Assembly: GCA_902593445.1 (NCBI GenBank)
Contig: CACJIJ010000016.1
Span: 1 to 35,431, forward strand
DNA: 35,431 nucleotides
Origin: an uncultured Pelagibacteraceae bacterium
GTDB lineage: Bacteria; Pseudomonadota; Alphaproteobacteria; Pelagibacterales; Pelagibacteraceae
Direction: 5' to 3'
Shown one piece after another: positions 28,201 to 35,431 of the stretch. Both the position numbers and the translations under genes were made by a program. Under the pieces are notes generated by a model. That model was not told the DNA's origin and made no database searches. It saw nothing but the letters and a program-made list of their open reading frames with translations. Within the stretch, counting starts at the first letter, position 1. Each line of letters opens with the position of its first letter.

Positions 28201-30783
28201 TTACTTTTTTTTTACTTTTGATCTCTTACTTTTATCGTACTCACGTCTTTTCTCAATAAGGATTAAAGCTTCCTCCATAGTAAGATCAGTTGGATCTTTT
28301 TCCTCAGGTATTGTTGCATTTAGAGACTTATATTTAATGTACGGTCCATATTGACCCTTCATAACTCTAACTGGCTTTTTATCCTCAGGATGTTCACCTA
28401 AATCTTTAATGATAGATGATGACATTCTTCCAGGTTTTGCTTCAGCTATTAATGCAATAGCTCTATTTAATCCTATAGAAAAAATTTCTTCCACATTTTC
28501 TATTCTAGCTGATTTATTTTCACATTTTAAATACGGTCCAAATCTACCTGTATTTAAGGTAATTTCCTTTTGATTTTCAGGATTGATACCCAATGATCTA
28601 GGAAGTGAACATAAAAATTTTGCCTTATCTATATCAATGCTTTCTAACTCAATTCCTTTTGGAATAGATATATTTTTCAATAATTCATTTACTTCAGTTT
28701 TTTTTTTTATTGTTTTTTTTCTTCTTTTAGGTTTTTCTTCCCTTTTATTTTCTTGAGGAACCTTTTCATATTGAAGATAAGGACCAAATCTTCCATTTTT
28801 AAGAAAAATATCGTTTCCATTTTCGTGTTTTCCAAGAAATTTTGGTTCTGCTAGTTGTGACTGAGCAGCTGCTTTAACTTTTGATAATGGTCTTGTGAAC
28901 TTACATTCTGGATAGTTTGAACACCCAATAAAAGCACCTCCTCTAAAACTATTTTTTAAACTCAGTGAACCAGTATTACATAACTGACACTTTCTAATTA
29001 TTTTTCCATCTTTATCAGTATCAAATATCAATGCTCCCAAACTTTCATTTAAAAGATCCAAAACTTCTCTGGTTCTTTTTTCTTTTACCTCTGAAACATT
29101 GCTATTAAAATCTTTCCAAAATAACTCTAGAACTTTTAACCAACTTTCTTTACCTGAGGTAATATCATCTAGTTTATCTTCAAGTCCTGCTGTAAAATTA
29201 TAATCCACATATTTTGAAAATAGTTTTTCTAAAAATGCAGAAATTAATTTACCTCTGTCAGTTGGAAAAAATCTTTTATTAATTATTTCTGCATAACCTC
29301 TATTGGCTATTGTTGAAATTATGCTTGCGTAAGTTGAGGGTCTACCAATGCCTAACTCTTCTAATTTTTTAACTAAGCTTGCCTCAGAGTAACGTGGGGG
29401 AGGTTGGGTGAAATGTTGTTCATCAATAAGAGCCTCTATATTTATTGGTCCTTTTGACATTTCAGGCAAAATTTGTTCATCATCATCCTTACTTTGATTT
29501 GAATAAACTTTTAAAAATCCATCAAATTTTAAAACCGATCCGCTTGATTTACATATGGTTTTACTGTCTTCAGATTCTATCGTTATTGTATTTCTATCAA
29601 ATTTTGCTGTTTCCATTTGAGACGATAGAGCTCTAGACCAAATTAAAGAATATAATTTTTGCTGGTCAGAACTTAAATACTTTTTAACAGAATCTGGGTT
29701 TCTATTGATATCAGTTGGTCTTATTGCTTCATGAGCTTCCTGAGCATTTTTTGCTTTTTTTCCTGAGTAATTATTTGGATATTCTGGCAAATATTCGTTT
29801 CCATATTCTTTTTTAATAAAATTTCTAAAATCAGAGACGGCATCAGCTGATAAATTAGTTCCATCTGTTCTCATATAAGTAATTAAGCCAACTGTATCTC
29901 CTTCAATTTCTATTCCTTGATAAAGTTTTTGCGCTATTTGCATTGTTCTAGATGCACCAAACCCCAATCTACTTGACGCAACTTGTTGAAGTGTTGAAGT
30001 GGTAAATGGTCCTGCAGGATTTCTACTAATAACTTTAGAAGAAATATCAGTTATATTAAATTTTTTGTTCTTAATATTGGAAATTGCCTTTTCAATTTCT
30101 TCTTTATTTTTAAATGAGAATTTTTCAATTTTTTCTCCATCAAGTTGAGAAATACTTGCTGTTATGTTGCTTTTGTTTTTGTCTTGAAAATTAATACTTA
30201 AAGTCCAAAATTCTTCAGGTTTGAATAATTCAATTTCATGTTCTCTTTCTGTAATCAATTTTAGTGCAACAGATTGAACTCTACCTGCTGATTTTGAACC
30301 AGGTAATTTAGTCCACAGTATTGGTGATATATTAAATCCCACCAAATAATCTAATGCTCTTCTAGCCATGTATGCATCTACTAATAGAGGCTCTATCTGT
30401 CTTGGATTTTCAATACCATGTGTGACGGCTTTTTTAGTTATTTCATTAAACACCACACGCTCAATTTCTTTATCCTTTAAAAGTTTTTTTTCATCTAAAT
30501 ACTCTTTTACATGCCAAGCTATAGCCTCTCCTTCGCGATCTGGGTCAGTAGCAAGAATTATTTTCGATGAATCTTTTGCTGCGTCTGAAATTTCTTTAAG
30601 ATATTTTTTTGAAAAGCTATCAACTTCCCATTCCATTTTAAAATTTTGATCAGGATCAACTGATCCATTTTTAGAAGGAAGGTCTCTAATATGACCATAG
30701 CTAGCTAGAACGGTATAATTATCACCTAGATATTTATTAATTGTTTTCGCTTTAGCAGGGCTTTCAACTATGACTAGATTCAT
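28201..30783 (-). CDS. topA: DNA topoisomerase I (type IA)
   Basis: TopA (860 residues) relaxes negative supercoils. The TOPRIM domain starts at the N-terminus (VIVESPAKAKTI) and contains DPDREGEA at residues 80-87. The active-site tyrosine is Tyr303 in GLITYMRTDGT. A zinc ribbon with Cys599, Cys602, Cys621 and Cys627 follows, then C-terminal repeats of the G(R/Q)(F/Y)GPY(L/I)K type, three of which are clear. This single zinc ribbon plus GRFGPY repeats layout is common in Alphaproteobacteria. It is downstream of plsY with 37 nt between them; no dprA is present there. Confidence 0.97.
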   Translation of the reverse strand: MNLVIVESPAKAKTINKYLGDNYTVLASYGHIRDLPSKNGSVDPDQNFKMEWEVDSFSKKYLKEISDAAKDSSKIILATDPDREGEAIAWHVKEYLDEKKLLKDKEIERVVFNEITKKAVTHGIENPRQIEPLLVDAYMARRALDYLVGFNISPILWTKLPGSKSAGRVQSVALKLITEREHEIELFKPEEFWTLSINFQDKNKSNITASISQLDGEKIEKFSFKNKEEIEKAISNIKNKKFNITDISSKVISRNPAGPFTTSTLQQVASSRLGFGASRTMQIAQKLYQGIEIEGDTVGLITYMRTDGTNLSADAVSDFRNFIKKEYGNEYLPEYPNNYSGKKAKNAQEAHEAIRPTDINRNPDSVKKYLSSDQQKLYSLIWSRALSSQMETAKFDRNTITIESEDSKTICKSSGSVLKFDGFLKVYSNQSKDDDEQILPEMSKGPINIEALIDEQHFTQPPPRYSEASLVKKLEELGIGRPSTYASIISTIANRGYAEIINKRFFPTDRGKLISAFLEKLFSKYVDYNFTAGLEDKLDDITSGKESWLKVLELFWKDFNSNVSEVKEKRTREVLDLLNESLGALIFDTDKDGKIIRKCQLCNTGSLSLKNSFRGGAFIGCSNYPECKFTRPLSKVKAAAQSQLAEPKFLGKHENGNDIFLKNGRFGPYLQYEKVPQENKREEKPKRRKKTIKKKTEVNELLKNISIPKGIELESIDIDKAKFLCSLPRSLGINPENQKEITLNTGRFGPYLKCENKSARIENVEEIFSIGLNRAIALIAEAKPGRMSSSIIKDLGEHPEDKKPVRVMKGQYGPYIKYKSLNATIPEEKDPTDLTMEEALILIEKRREYDKSKRSKVKKK

Positions 30784-30790
30784 AAAATAA

Positions 30791-30811
30791 CAAACTACTC
30801 AAAAGAGTTTG
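30791..30811 (-). other. Weak inverted repeat between plsY and topA
   Basis: CAAACT 30791-30796 is complementary to AGTTTG 30806-30811 around a 9-nt loop. It lacks a following T-run on the minus strand, so it is not a terminator. It could be chance. Confidence 0.25.
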
Positions 30812-30820
30812 ATAGTCAAA

Positions 30821-31399
30821 TTAATAAATTTTTGTCTTAGTTTCTTCTTTATTTTTCAGGCGTTTAATATTTTCTCTATGGGTAAAAAATATTAAAATAA
30901 ACATTATTACGTAAAAAAATATATTTTCTAAACCTTCTAAAATTAAAATATAAACAGGTATAGAAAGTGATCCTATCAAGGAAGCTAAAGATGAATATTT
31001 AGAAATAAAAAAAATTATTAACCAACAAATACCAAATACTAAACCAAAAATAATATTTAAAGAAAAAAGTATCCCAACATATGTAGCTACACCTTTACCA
31101 CCTTTAAATTTTAACCAAACAGGAAATACATGACCTATAAAAGCAAATAAAGCTGATATATATACTGCATCAGGGAAATTAATTTTTACGTATAAAACAG
31201 GTATTACTGCTTTTAATACATCAAGTATTAGTGTCGAATAACCAATTAGTTTATTACCAGTTCTTAAGGCATTTGTTGCACCAATGTTACCAGAACCTAT
31301 CTCTCTAATATCTTTTTTTAAAAATATTTTAGTTAAAATTAATCCAAAAGGAATTGATCCCATTAGGTATGATATTATACCTATTATTAAAAGTTCCAT
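30821..31399 (-). CDS. plsY: Glycerol-3-phosphate acyltransferase PlsY
   Basis: PlsY (192 residues) is an inner-membrane enzyme that transfers an acyl group from acyl-phosphate to glycerol-3-phosphate, the first step of phospholipid synthesis. The family motifs are clear: SYLMGSIPFGLIL near the N-terminus, IGSGNIGATNALR near residues 36-48, and GHVFPVWLKFKGGKGVATYVG in the middle. Five or more hydrophobic segments are visible. It lies 2 nt after the pyrC-like gene and upstream of topA. Confidence 0.96.
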   Translation of the reverse strand: MELLIIGIISYLMGSIPFGLILTKIFLKKDIREIGSGNIGATNALRTGNKLIGYSTLILDVLKAVIPVLYVKINFPDAVYISALFAFIGHVFPVWLKFKGGKGVATYVGILFSLNIIFGLVFGICWLIIFFISKYSSLASLIGSLSIPVYILILEGLENIFFYVIMFILIFFTHRENIKRLKNKEETKTKIY

Positions 31400-31401
31400 T
31401 T

Positions 31402-32688
31402 TTATATTTTAAATAATTCTATACCTTTTACAAATGTATTGGTTACTTTTCCTTGAAGTTTCTTATCTTCAATTGAGGTATTTTTAGATTTAGAGATTAA
31501 ATTTTCTTTTTTTACAATCCATGGTTTATTGATATCTACTATACAAAAATCTGCATCATTACCTATAGACAAGTTTCCTTTGTTAATATTCAATATTTTT
31601 GCTGGGTTGGAAGTTAAAGCTTGAATGATAGTTTCAAGTTTTACAGAACCATTATGAAATAATTCTAAACTTAAAGATAACAATGTTTCAATACCAGATG
31701 CACCTGTTGCAGCTTGAGCAAAAGTTAATCTTTTAGATTCTTCATCTTCAGGTTTATGATCAGAAACAATTACATCAATAGTTTTATCTTTTAGTCCTTG
31801 AACTAAAGCTTCTCGATCCTCTTCTCTTCTCAATGGAGGAGATAATTTTAAAAATGTTCTAAAATCTCCAATATCATTTTCATTCAATGAGAGATTATTA
31901 ATTGAAACACCACAGGTAAATTTAACACTTTGCTTACGTTCTTTAATTATATCTACAGATTTTCCTGCTGAAAGTTGAGATATATGATATCGACATTTAG
32001 TTTTTTCTAACAGGGTAAGATCTCTTTCTATTATAATTCTTTCAGCAATATCCGGTATGCTTGATAAACCTAGTTTTGTTGCAATAATACCAGAATTAAT
32101 CATTCCATTTTTTGCTAAATCGTAATCCTCAGCATGTTGCATTATAAGGCATTCTAAATCTTTAGCTGAATTCATAATTCTAGACATAAGTCTAGTATTT
32201 TGAATTGTTTTTACTCCGTCAGTAAAAGCAATGATTCCCTTTTTAGCTAGTAACCCAAATTCAGTCATATTAGTACCATCGGTGTTTTGAGTTAATGATG
32301 CACAAGGAAAGATGTTTATTTTTGACTTATCACGTCCTCTTCTTTTTAAAAAATCTACAATTGAAACATTATCTATAATTGGGTCCGTATTAGGCATGGT
32401 TACGACGGAAGTTACTCCACCAGACAATGCTGCATTACTTAAAGTCCTGAAATTTTCTTTATATTCATATCCTGGTTCACCGACAAAAACTCTCATATCT
32501 ACTATACCAGGAAATATATATTTACCTTTTAAATCAGTAGGTTTTTCTCTAGTTGGTAAATTATTTGTATTTACCTTTTTTCCTATTGCTTCTATCTTTC
32601 CATCTTCTCCAATTATTAATCCACCATTTTCATTAAGTGAGTTATGAGGATCTATAATATTTGCATTTATAAAGTATTGTTTTTTCAT
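31402..32688 (-). CDS. Dihydroorotase-like protein, probably non-catalytic (PyrC' / PyrX type)
   Basis: This 428-residue amidohydrolase-fold protein matches class I dihydroorotase along its length, but the metal-binding HxH is gone: the expected FPGxxDxHxH site reads FPGIVDMRVF, with Arg66 and Phe68 in place of the two histidines. Other positions survive: Asp157 (AFTDG, one Asp short of the usual pair), His185 (MQHAED), His235 (HISQ) and Asp310 (SDH). Pseudo-dihydroorotases next to pyrB are known in other proteobacteria, where they assemble with aspartate carbamoyltransferase. The gene abuts pyrB with no gap, which fits that role. An active dihydroorotase would have to be encoded elsewhere. 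Often annotated pyrC, but the activity is doubtful. Confidence 0.9.
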   Translation of the reverse strand: MKKQYFINANIIDPHNSLNENGGLIIGEDGKIEAIGKKVNTNNLPTREKPTDLKGKYIFPGIVDMRVFVGEPGYEYKENFRTLSNAALSGGVTSVVTMPNTDPIIDNVSIVDFLKRRGRDKSKINIFPCASLTQNTDGTNMTEFGLLAKKGIIAFTDGVKTIQNTRLMSRIMNSAKDLECLIMQHAEDYDLAKNGMINSGIIATKLGLSSIPDIAERIIIERDLTLLEKTKCRYHISQLSAGKSVDIIKERKQSVKFTCGVSINNLSLNENDIGDFRTFLKLSPPLRREEDREALVQGLKDKTIDVIVSDHKPEDEESKRLTFAQAATGASGIETLLSLSLELFHNGSVKLETIIQALTSNPAKILNINKGNLSIGNDADFCIVDINKPWIVKKENLISKSKNTSIEDKKLQGKVTNTFVKGIELFKI

Positions 32689-33630
32689 TTATTCACAAAA
32701 TATTTTTAAACATGCCATTCTTACAGCAACACCTAATTCAACTTGTTCTTTAATTACACTCTTGTTTATGTCGTCAGCTAATCTTGTATCAATTTCAATT
32801 CCTCTATTCATTGGTCCAGGATGCATGATTAAAGCATCTGATTTTGCATGATCAAGTTTATCTGGAGTTAATCCATAATATTCATAATATTCTCTATTTG
32901 ATGAAAGATATGAACTAGTCATTCTTTCATTTTGTAATCTAAGCATCATTACAATATCACAATCTTTGAGACCCTTTTTCATATCTGTAAAAGTGTTTAC
33001 ACCAAATTTTTCAATTTCTTTTGGCATAAGATTTGATGGTGCAACTATATTAACTTCTGCTCCTAACATTGTAAGAAGATAAATATTTGATCTAGCTACT
33101 CTTGAATGAAGTATGTCTCCACATATAGCTATTTTTAATCCTTGAATTTTCTTTTTTCGATTTCTAATTGTTAATGCGTCTAATAATGCTTGAGTAGGGT
33201 GCTCACGTCTGCCATCACCAGCATTTAATACAACACAATTAACTTTTTGAGATAAAAGATTACAAGCACCAGAGTCTTGATGTCTGATCACAATTATATC
33301 AGGATGCATTGCATTTAAAGTCATTGCAGTATCAATTAAAGTCTCGCCTTTTTTAATTGCTGAGTTACCCATGTTCATTGACATAACATCTGCGCCAAGT
33401 CTTTTTCCTGCAAGTTCAAAGGAGCTTTGAGTTCTAGTTGATGGCTCAAAGAATAAGTTTATTTGTGTTTTGCCTCTTAACACATCAATTTTTTTATTTT
33501 TACTCTGATTTAATTTTATAAATGCTTCTGACTCATCCAGGATATAATTAATATCATTAACTGATAAATCTTGGATACCTAACAGATGTTTTTGTGAGAT
33601 TTTAATAGCTTTATTGGTTTTAATTGCCAT
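32689..33630 (-). CDS. pyrB: Aspartate carbamoyltransferase, catalytic subunit
   Basis: PyrB condenses carbamoyl phosphate with aspartate, the first committed step of pyrimidine synthesis. The carbamoyl-phosphate loop [12 protein letters not shown] is at about residues 61-72, AIKKGET holds the moving-loop lysine near 93-94, and the segments [20 protein letters not shown] and MHPGPMNRG are intact. I start at the Met at 33630 ([19 protein letters not shown]), since the family begins shortly before HLLGI; an in-frame ATG at 33669 would add 13 residues. No pyrI regulatory gene is near. It abuts the pyrC-like gene and follows ruvX. Confidence 0.95.
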   Translation of the reverse strand: MAIKTNKAIKISQKHLLGIQDLSVNDINYILDESEAFIKLNQSKNKKIDVLRGKTQINLFFEPSTRTQSSFELAGKRLGADVMSMNMGNSAIKKGETLIDTAMTLNAMHPDIIVIRHQDSGACNLLSQKVNCVVLNAGDGRREHPTQALLDALTIRNRKKKIQGLKIAICGDILHSRVARSNIYLLTMLGAEVNIVAPSNLMPKEIEKFGVNTFTDMKKGLKDCDIVMMLRLQNERMTSSYLSSNREYYEYYGLTPDKLDHAKSDALIMHPGPMNRGIEIDTRLADDINKSVIKEQVELGVAVRMACLKIFCE

Positions 33631-33672
33631 TAAAATTAACTCTATAGCTATAAAGCCCCTAAATGGCAAGGA

Positions 33673-34128
33673 TTAATTATTTAAATAATCTATAGCCCCT
33701 TGAAGAATAAATGCAGCTGCATTTTGATCTATGTTTTTTTCACGCTTAGAAACATTAACATCAAGCTGACTCGATAGATTAAATGCGCCAACAGTTGAAA
33801 GTCTTTCATCCCATAAACAAACATCTACATTAACATTTTGGTCTATATTTTTAGATACATCACTTACTGATTGAGCAGAAGGACCTAATGAACCATCCAT
33901 GTTAATTGGATATCCAATGATAATTCCTTTAATATTGTTTTCCTCTATTATTTTTTTTAATTCGTTGATTAGATCATCTTTATTGGTTTTATTGATCGTT
34001 TTAAAAGGTGTGGCTATTGACTGTTTTTCATCACAAATTGATACACCGATTCTTTTTGAACCAAGATCTAAACCAATCAATCTAGAGGTTTCAGACTGTT
34101 TTTTTTTGAATTCTTCAATAGTGATCAT
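33673..34128 (-). CDS. ruvX: Putative pre-16S rRNA nuclease / Holliday junction resolvase-like protein YqgF (RuvX)
   Basis: YqgF-family protein of 151 residues with an RNase H-like fold. GLDLGSKRIGV (about residues 19-29) carries the first acidic residue; IIIGYPINMDGS, LWDERLST and the late DQNAAAFIL hold the other conserved acidic positions. In E. coli the protein processes the 5' end of pre-16S rRNA; the older name refers to Holliday junction cleavage. Which activity it has here cannot be told. It heads the leftward ruvX-pyrB-pyrC-like-plsY-topA-ridA run and diverges from gatCA. Confidence 0.92.
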   Translation of the reverse strand: MITIEEFKKKQSETSRLIGLDLGSKRIGVSICDEKQSIATPFKTINKTNKDDLINELKKIIEENNIKGIIIGYPINMDGSLGPSAQSVSDVSKNIDQNVNVDVCLWDERLSTVGAFNLSSQLDVNVSKREKNIDQNAAAFILQGAIDYLNN

Positions 34129-34178
34129 ATTGTATATTTTAAACTTAAGTGATAGTTTGCGACATATTTAAATACCAT
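34129..34178. promoter_or_regulatory. Divergent promoter region ruvX / gatCA
   Basis: These 50 bases separate two divergent operons, so both promoters probably lie in or near it. For gatC a weak pair can be drawn: TTGTAT at 34130-34135, 17 bases, TAGTTT at 34153-34158, giving a start near 34165 and a leader of about 14 nt. The hexamers match consensus in only half their positions. Confidence 0.3.
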
Positions 34179-34466
34179 ATGAGCATCGATCTTAAAACAA
34201 TAAAGCACATATCTAAACTATCAAGAATTTCTGTAGATGAGAAAAAAGCAGAGAAACTTGCAGGGGATTTAAATTCAATTTTCGATTTTATTGAAAAACT
34301 TAACGAATTAAAAACTGACAATGTTGAACCATTAACTTCTGTTGCCGAAACAACTCTAAAACTAAGGTCAGATGAAGTAAAAAGTAAAAACTTAAGAGAT
34401 CAAGTAATAAAAAATTCTCCTAAGGAAAATGAAGATTATTTTGTAGTACCAAAGGTAATTGAATAA
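34179..34466 (+). CDS. gatC: Aspartyl/glutamyl-tRNA amidotransferase subunit C
   Basis: GatC (95 residues) wraps around GatA and GatB in the complex that converts Glu-tRNA(Gln) and/or Asp-tRNA(Asn) to the amidated forms. The pattern IKHISKLSRISVDEKK... followed by LNSIFDFIEKL and VEPLTSV matches the family. I start at ATG 34179 (MSIDLKTIKHI), giving the standard 95 residues; an in-frame ATG at 34149 would add ten residues not seen in the family and eat into the divergent promoter spacer. One-base overlap with gatA. Confidence 0.95.
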   Translation: MSIDLKTIKHISKLSRISVDEKKAEKLAGDLNSIFDFIEKLNELKTDNVEPLTSVAETTLKLRSDEVKSKNLRDQVIKNSPKENEDYFVVPKVIE

Positions 34467-35431
34467 TGTCAGACATAACTAAACAATCATTATCTGAGTT
34501 AGTAGAAAATATAAAAGGTAAAAAACTTTCCTCAAGTGAAGTTACTAAAGCATTTGTTGAAAGATCAGAAAAATCAAAAGAATTAAATGCATATATAACT
34601 GAAGATTATGCAAATGCTTTAAATAAAGCAAAAAAATTTGATGAAAAACCTAATCTTGATCTGAAATTACCTGGCATACCAATGGCTGTAAAAGATTTAT
34701 TTTGTACAAGAGATTTAAGAACTACGGCAGGTAGTAAGATTTTAAATAACTTTGTTCCAACATACGAGTCAACAGTCACACAAAACATTTGGAATGAAGG
34801 AGCTATTCTAATGGGTAAATTAAATTGTGATGAATTTGCAATGGGTTCATCTAATGAAACTAGTTTTTTTGGTAATGTACAAAACCCAATTGATAAAAAT
34901 TTAGTTCCAGGAGGATCCTCTGGTGGATCGTCTTCAGCTGTAGCAGCTCAATTAACACCAATAACTATTGGAACAGATACAGGTGGATCTATAAGACAGC
35001 CTGCTTCATTTACTGGAACTGTCGGATTAAAACCTACTTATGGTAGTTGCTCTAGATATGGAATTGTAGCATTTGCATCATCCCTAGATCAAGCTGGTCC
35101 AATGGCACAAAATGTTAAAGATTGTGCATTGTTACAGGAAGTTATTAGCACTTATGATGAAAAAGATTCTACTTCAATAGATTTTAAAAGAAACGATTAC
35201 AGCAAAGAATTAACAAAAGATATCAAAGGTAAAAAAATAGGAATACCCAAAGAATATAGAGTAGATGGCATGCCTAAAGAAATAGAAGACCTATGGAAAA
35301 AAGGTATTGAATACGCAAAAGATTGTGGTGCTGAGATTATCGATATATCTCTACCTCATACTAATTATGCACTACCAACTTATTACATAGTAGCACCAGC
35401 AGAGGCCTCATCTAATTTGGCTAGATACGAC
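34466..35431 (+). CDS. gatA: Aspartyl/glutamyl-tRNA amidotransferase subunit A, 5' part (3' end outside window)
   Basis: The frame opened by ATG 34466 stays open for 322 codons to the last base, so the gene continues past the window (family length about 485). GatA is the amidase that frees ammonia from glutamine for the GatCAB complex. The Ser-cisSer-Lys triad is complete: Lys76 (AVKDLF), Ser151 (PGGSSGGSSS) and Ser175 (GTDTGGSIRQPAS), with spacings of 75 and 24 residues as in known GatA proteins. AAAGGT in the end of gatC may act as the ribosome binding site. gatB probably follows beyond the edge. Confidence 0.97.
   Translation, partial: MSDITKQSLSELVENIKGKKLSSSEVTKAFVERSEKSKELNAYITEDYANALNKAKKFDEKPNLDLKLPGIPMAVKDLFCTRDLRTTAGSKILNNFVPTYESTVTQNIWNEGAILMGKLNCDEFAMGSSNETSFFGNVQNPIDKNLVPGGSSGGSSSAVAAQLTPITIGTDTGGSIRQPASFTGTVGLKPTYGSCSRYGIVAFASSLDQAGPMAQNVKDCALLQEVISTYDEKDSTSIDFKRNDYSKELTKDIKGKKIGIPKEYRVDGMPKEIEDLWKKGIEYAKDCGAEIIDISLPHTNYALPTYYIVAPAEASSNLARYD

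Noticed and set aside
33631..33669. Upstream ATG of pyrB at 33669
   Set aside because: It adds 13 residues not expected in the family, and the start at 33630 gives a normal N-terminus. The choice is not certain.
34149..34178. Upstream ATG of gatC at 34149
   Set aside because: The added residues (MIVCDIFKYH) do not fit GatC, and using it would leave only 20 bases for two divergent promoters.
1..35431. tRNA, CRISPR, insertion sequence, riboswitch or toxin-antitoxin
   Set aside because: All spacers except the rpsL leader are 61 bases or shorter, too short for a tRNA plus signals or a CRISPR array. I saw no repeated spacers, transposase motifs or known riboswitch cores. Coding regions are fully explained by housekeeping genes.

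Overview
This window is a dense, AT-rich stretch of bacterial chromosome that looks like SAR11 (Pelagibacterales, Alphaproteobacteria). The pointers are the strong A/T bias in every gene, the Lys/Asn/Ile-rich proteins, the secY-adk-rpsM-rpsK-rpoA-rplQ order with adk inside the ribosomal cluster, and extreme compaction. By my count only about 520 of 35,431 bases (about 1.5%) lie outside genes. No stretch over 300 bases lacks a gene, and I see no tRNA, rRNA, insertion sequence, prophage, CRISPR array or attachment site. The assignment to SAR11 is an inference from these traits, not a database match.

Region 1 (1-22722, all on +) is a fused rpoBC-str-S10-spc-alpha supercluster. It runs: 3' part of rpoB, rpoC, [166-nt structured leader], rpsL, rpsG, fusA, rpsJ, rplC, rplD, rplW, rplB, rpsS, rplV, rpsC, rplP (frameshifted), rpmC, rpsQ, rplN, rplX, rplE, rpsN, rpsH, rplF, rplR, rpsE, rplO, secY, adk, [55-nt spacer with a good sigma70-type promoter], rpsM, rpsK, rpoA, rplQ, and a RluC/RluD-type pseudouridine synthase. 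Together these supply RNA polymerase core subunits, most ribosomal proteins, EF-G, the Sec channel and adenylate kinase. Three genes common in such clusters are missing from their usual slots: tuf (after fusA), rpmD (after rpsE) and rpmJ (after secY).

Region 2 (22700-27715) is a mixed-strand set: lipB (-), mgtE (+), panC (-), then galU and ugd (+). It covers lipoylation, Mg2+ uptake, pantothenate synthesis and UDP-glucose/UDP-glucuronate synthesis. Convergent genes here abut or overlap.

Region 3 (27717-34128, all on -) reads, in its own direction, ruvX, pyrB, pyrC-like, plsY, topA, ridA-like. The dihydroorotase-like protein next to aspartate carbamoyltransferase has lost the HxH metal-binding motif and is probably a non-catalytic partner. 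dprA, often found between plsY and topA in Alphaproteobacteria, is absent there.

Region 4 (34179-end, +) is gatC and the first 322 codons of gatA, divergent from ruvX.

I found no clearly new multi-gene system; this is mostly core housekeeping DNA. The points most worth a second look are the one-base frameshift in the essential gene rplP, the multi-hairpin leader in front of rpsL (by far the longest spacer in the window), the metal-ligand loss in the PyrC-like protein, and the internal promoter with a duplicated -35 hexamer in front of rpsM.
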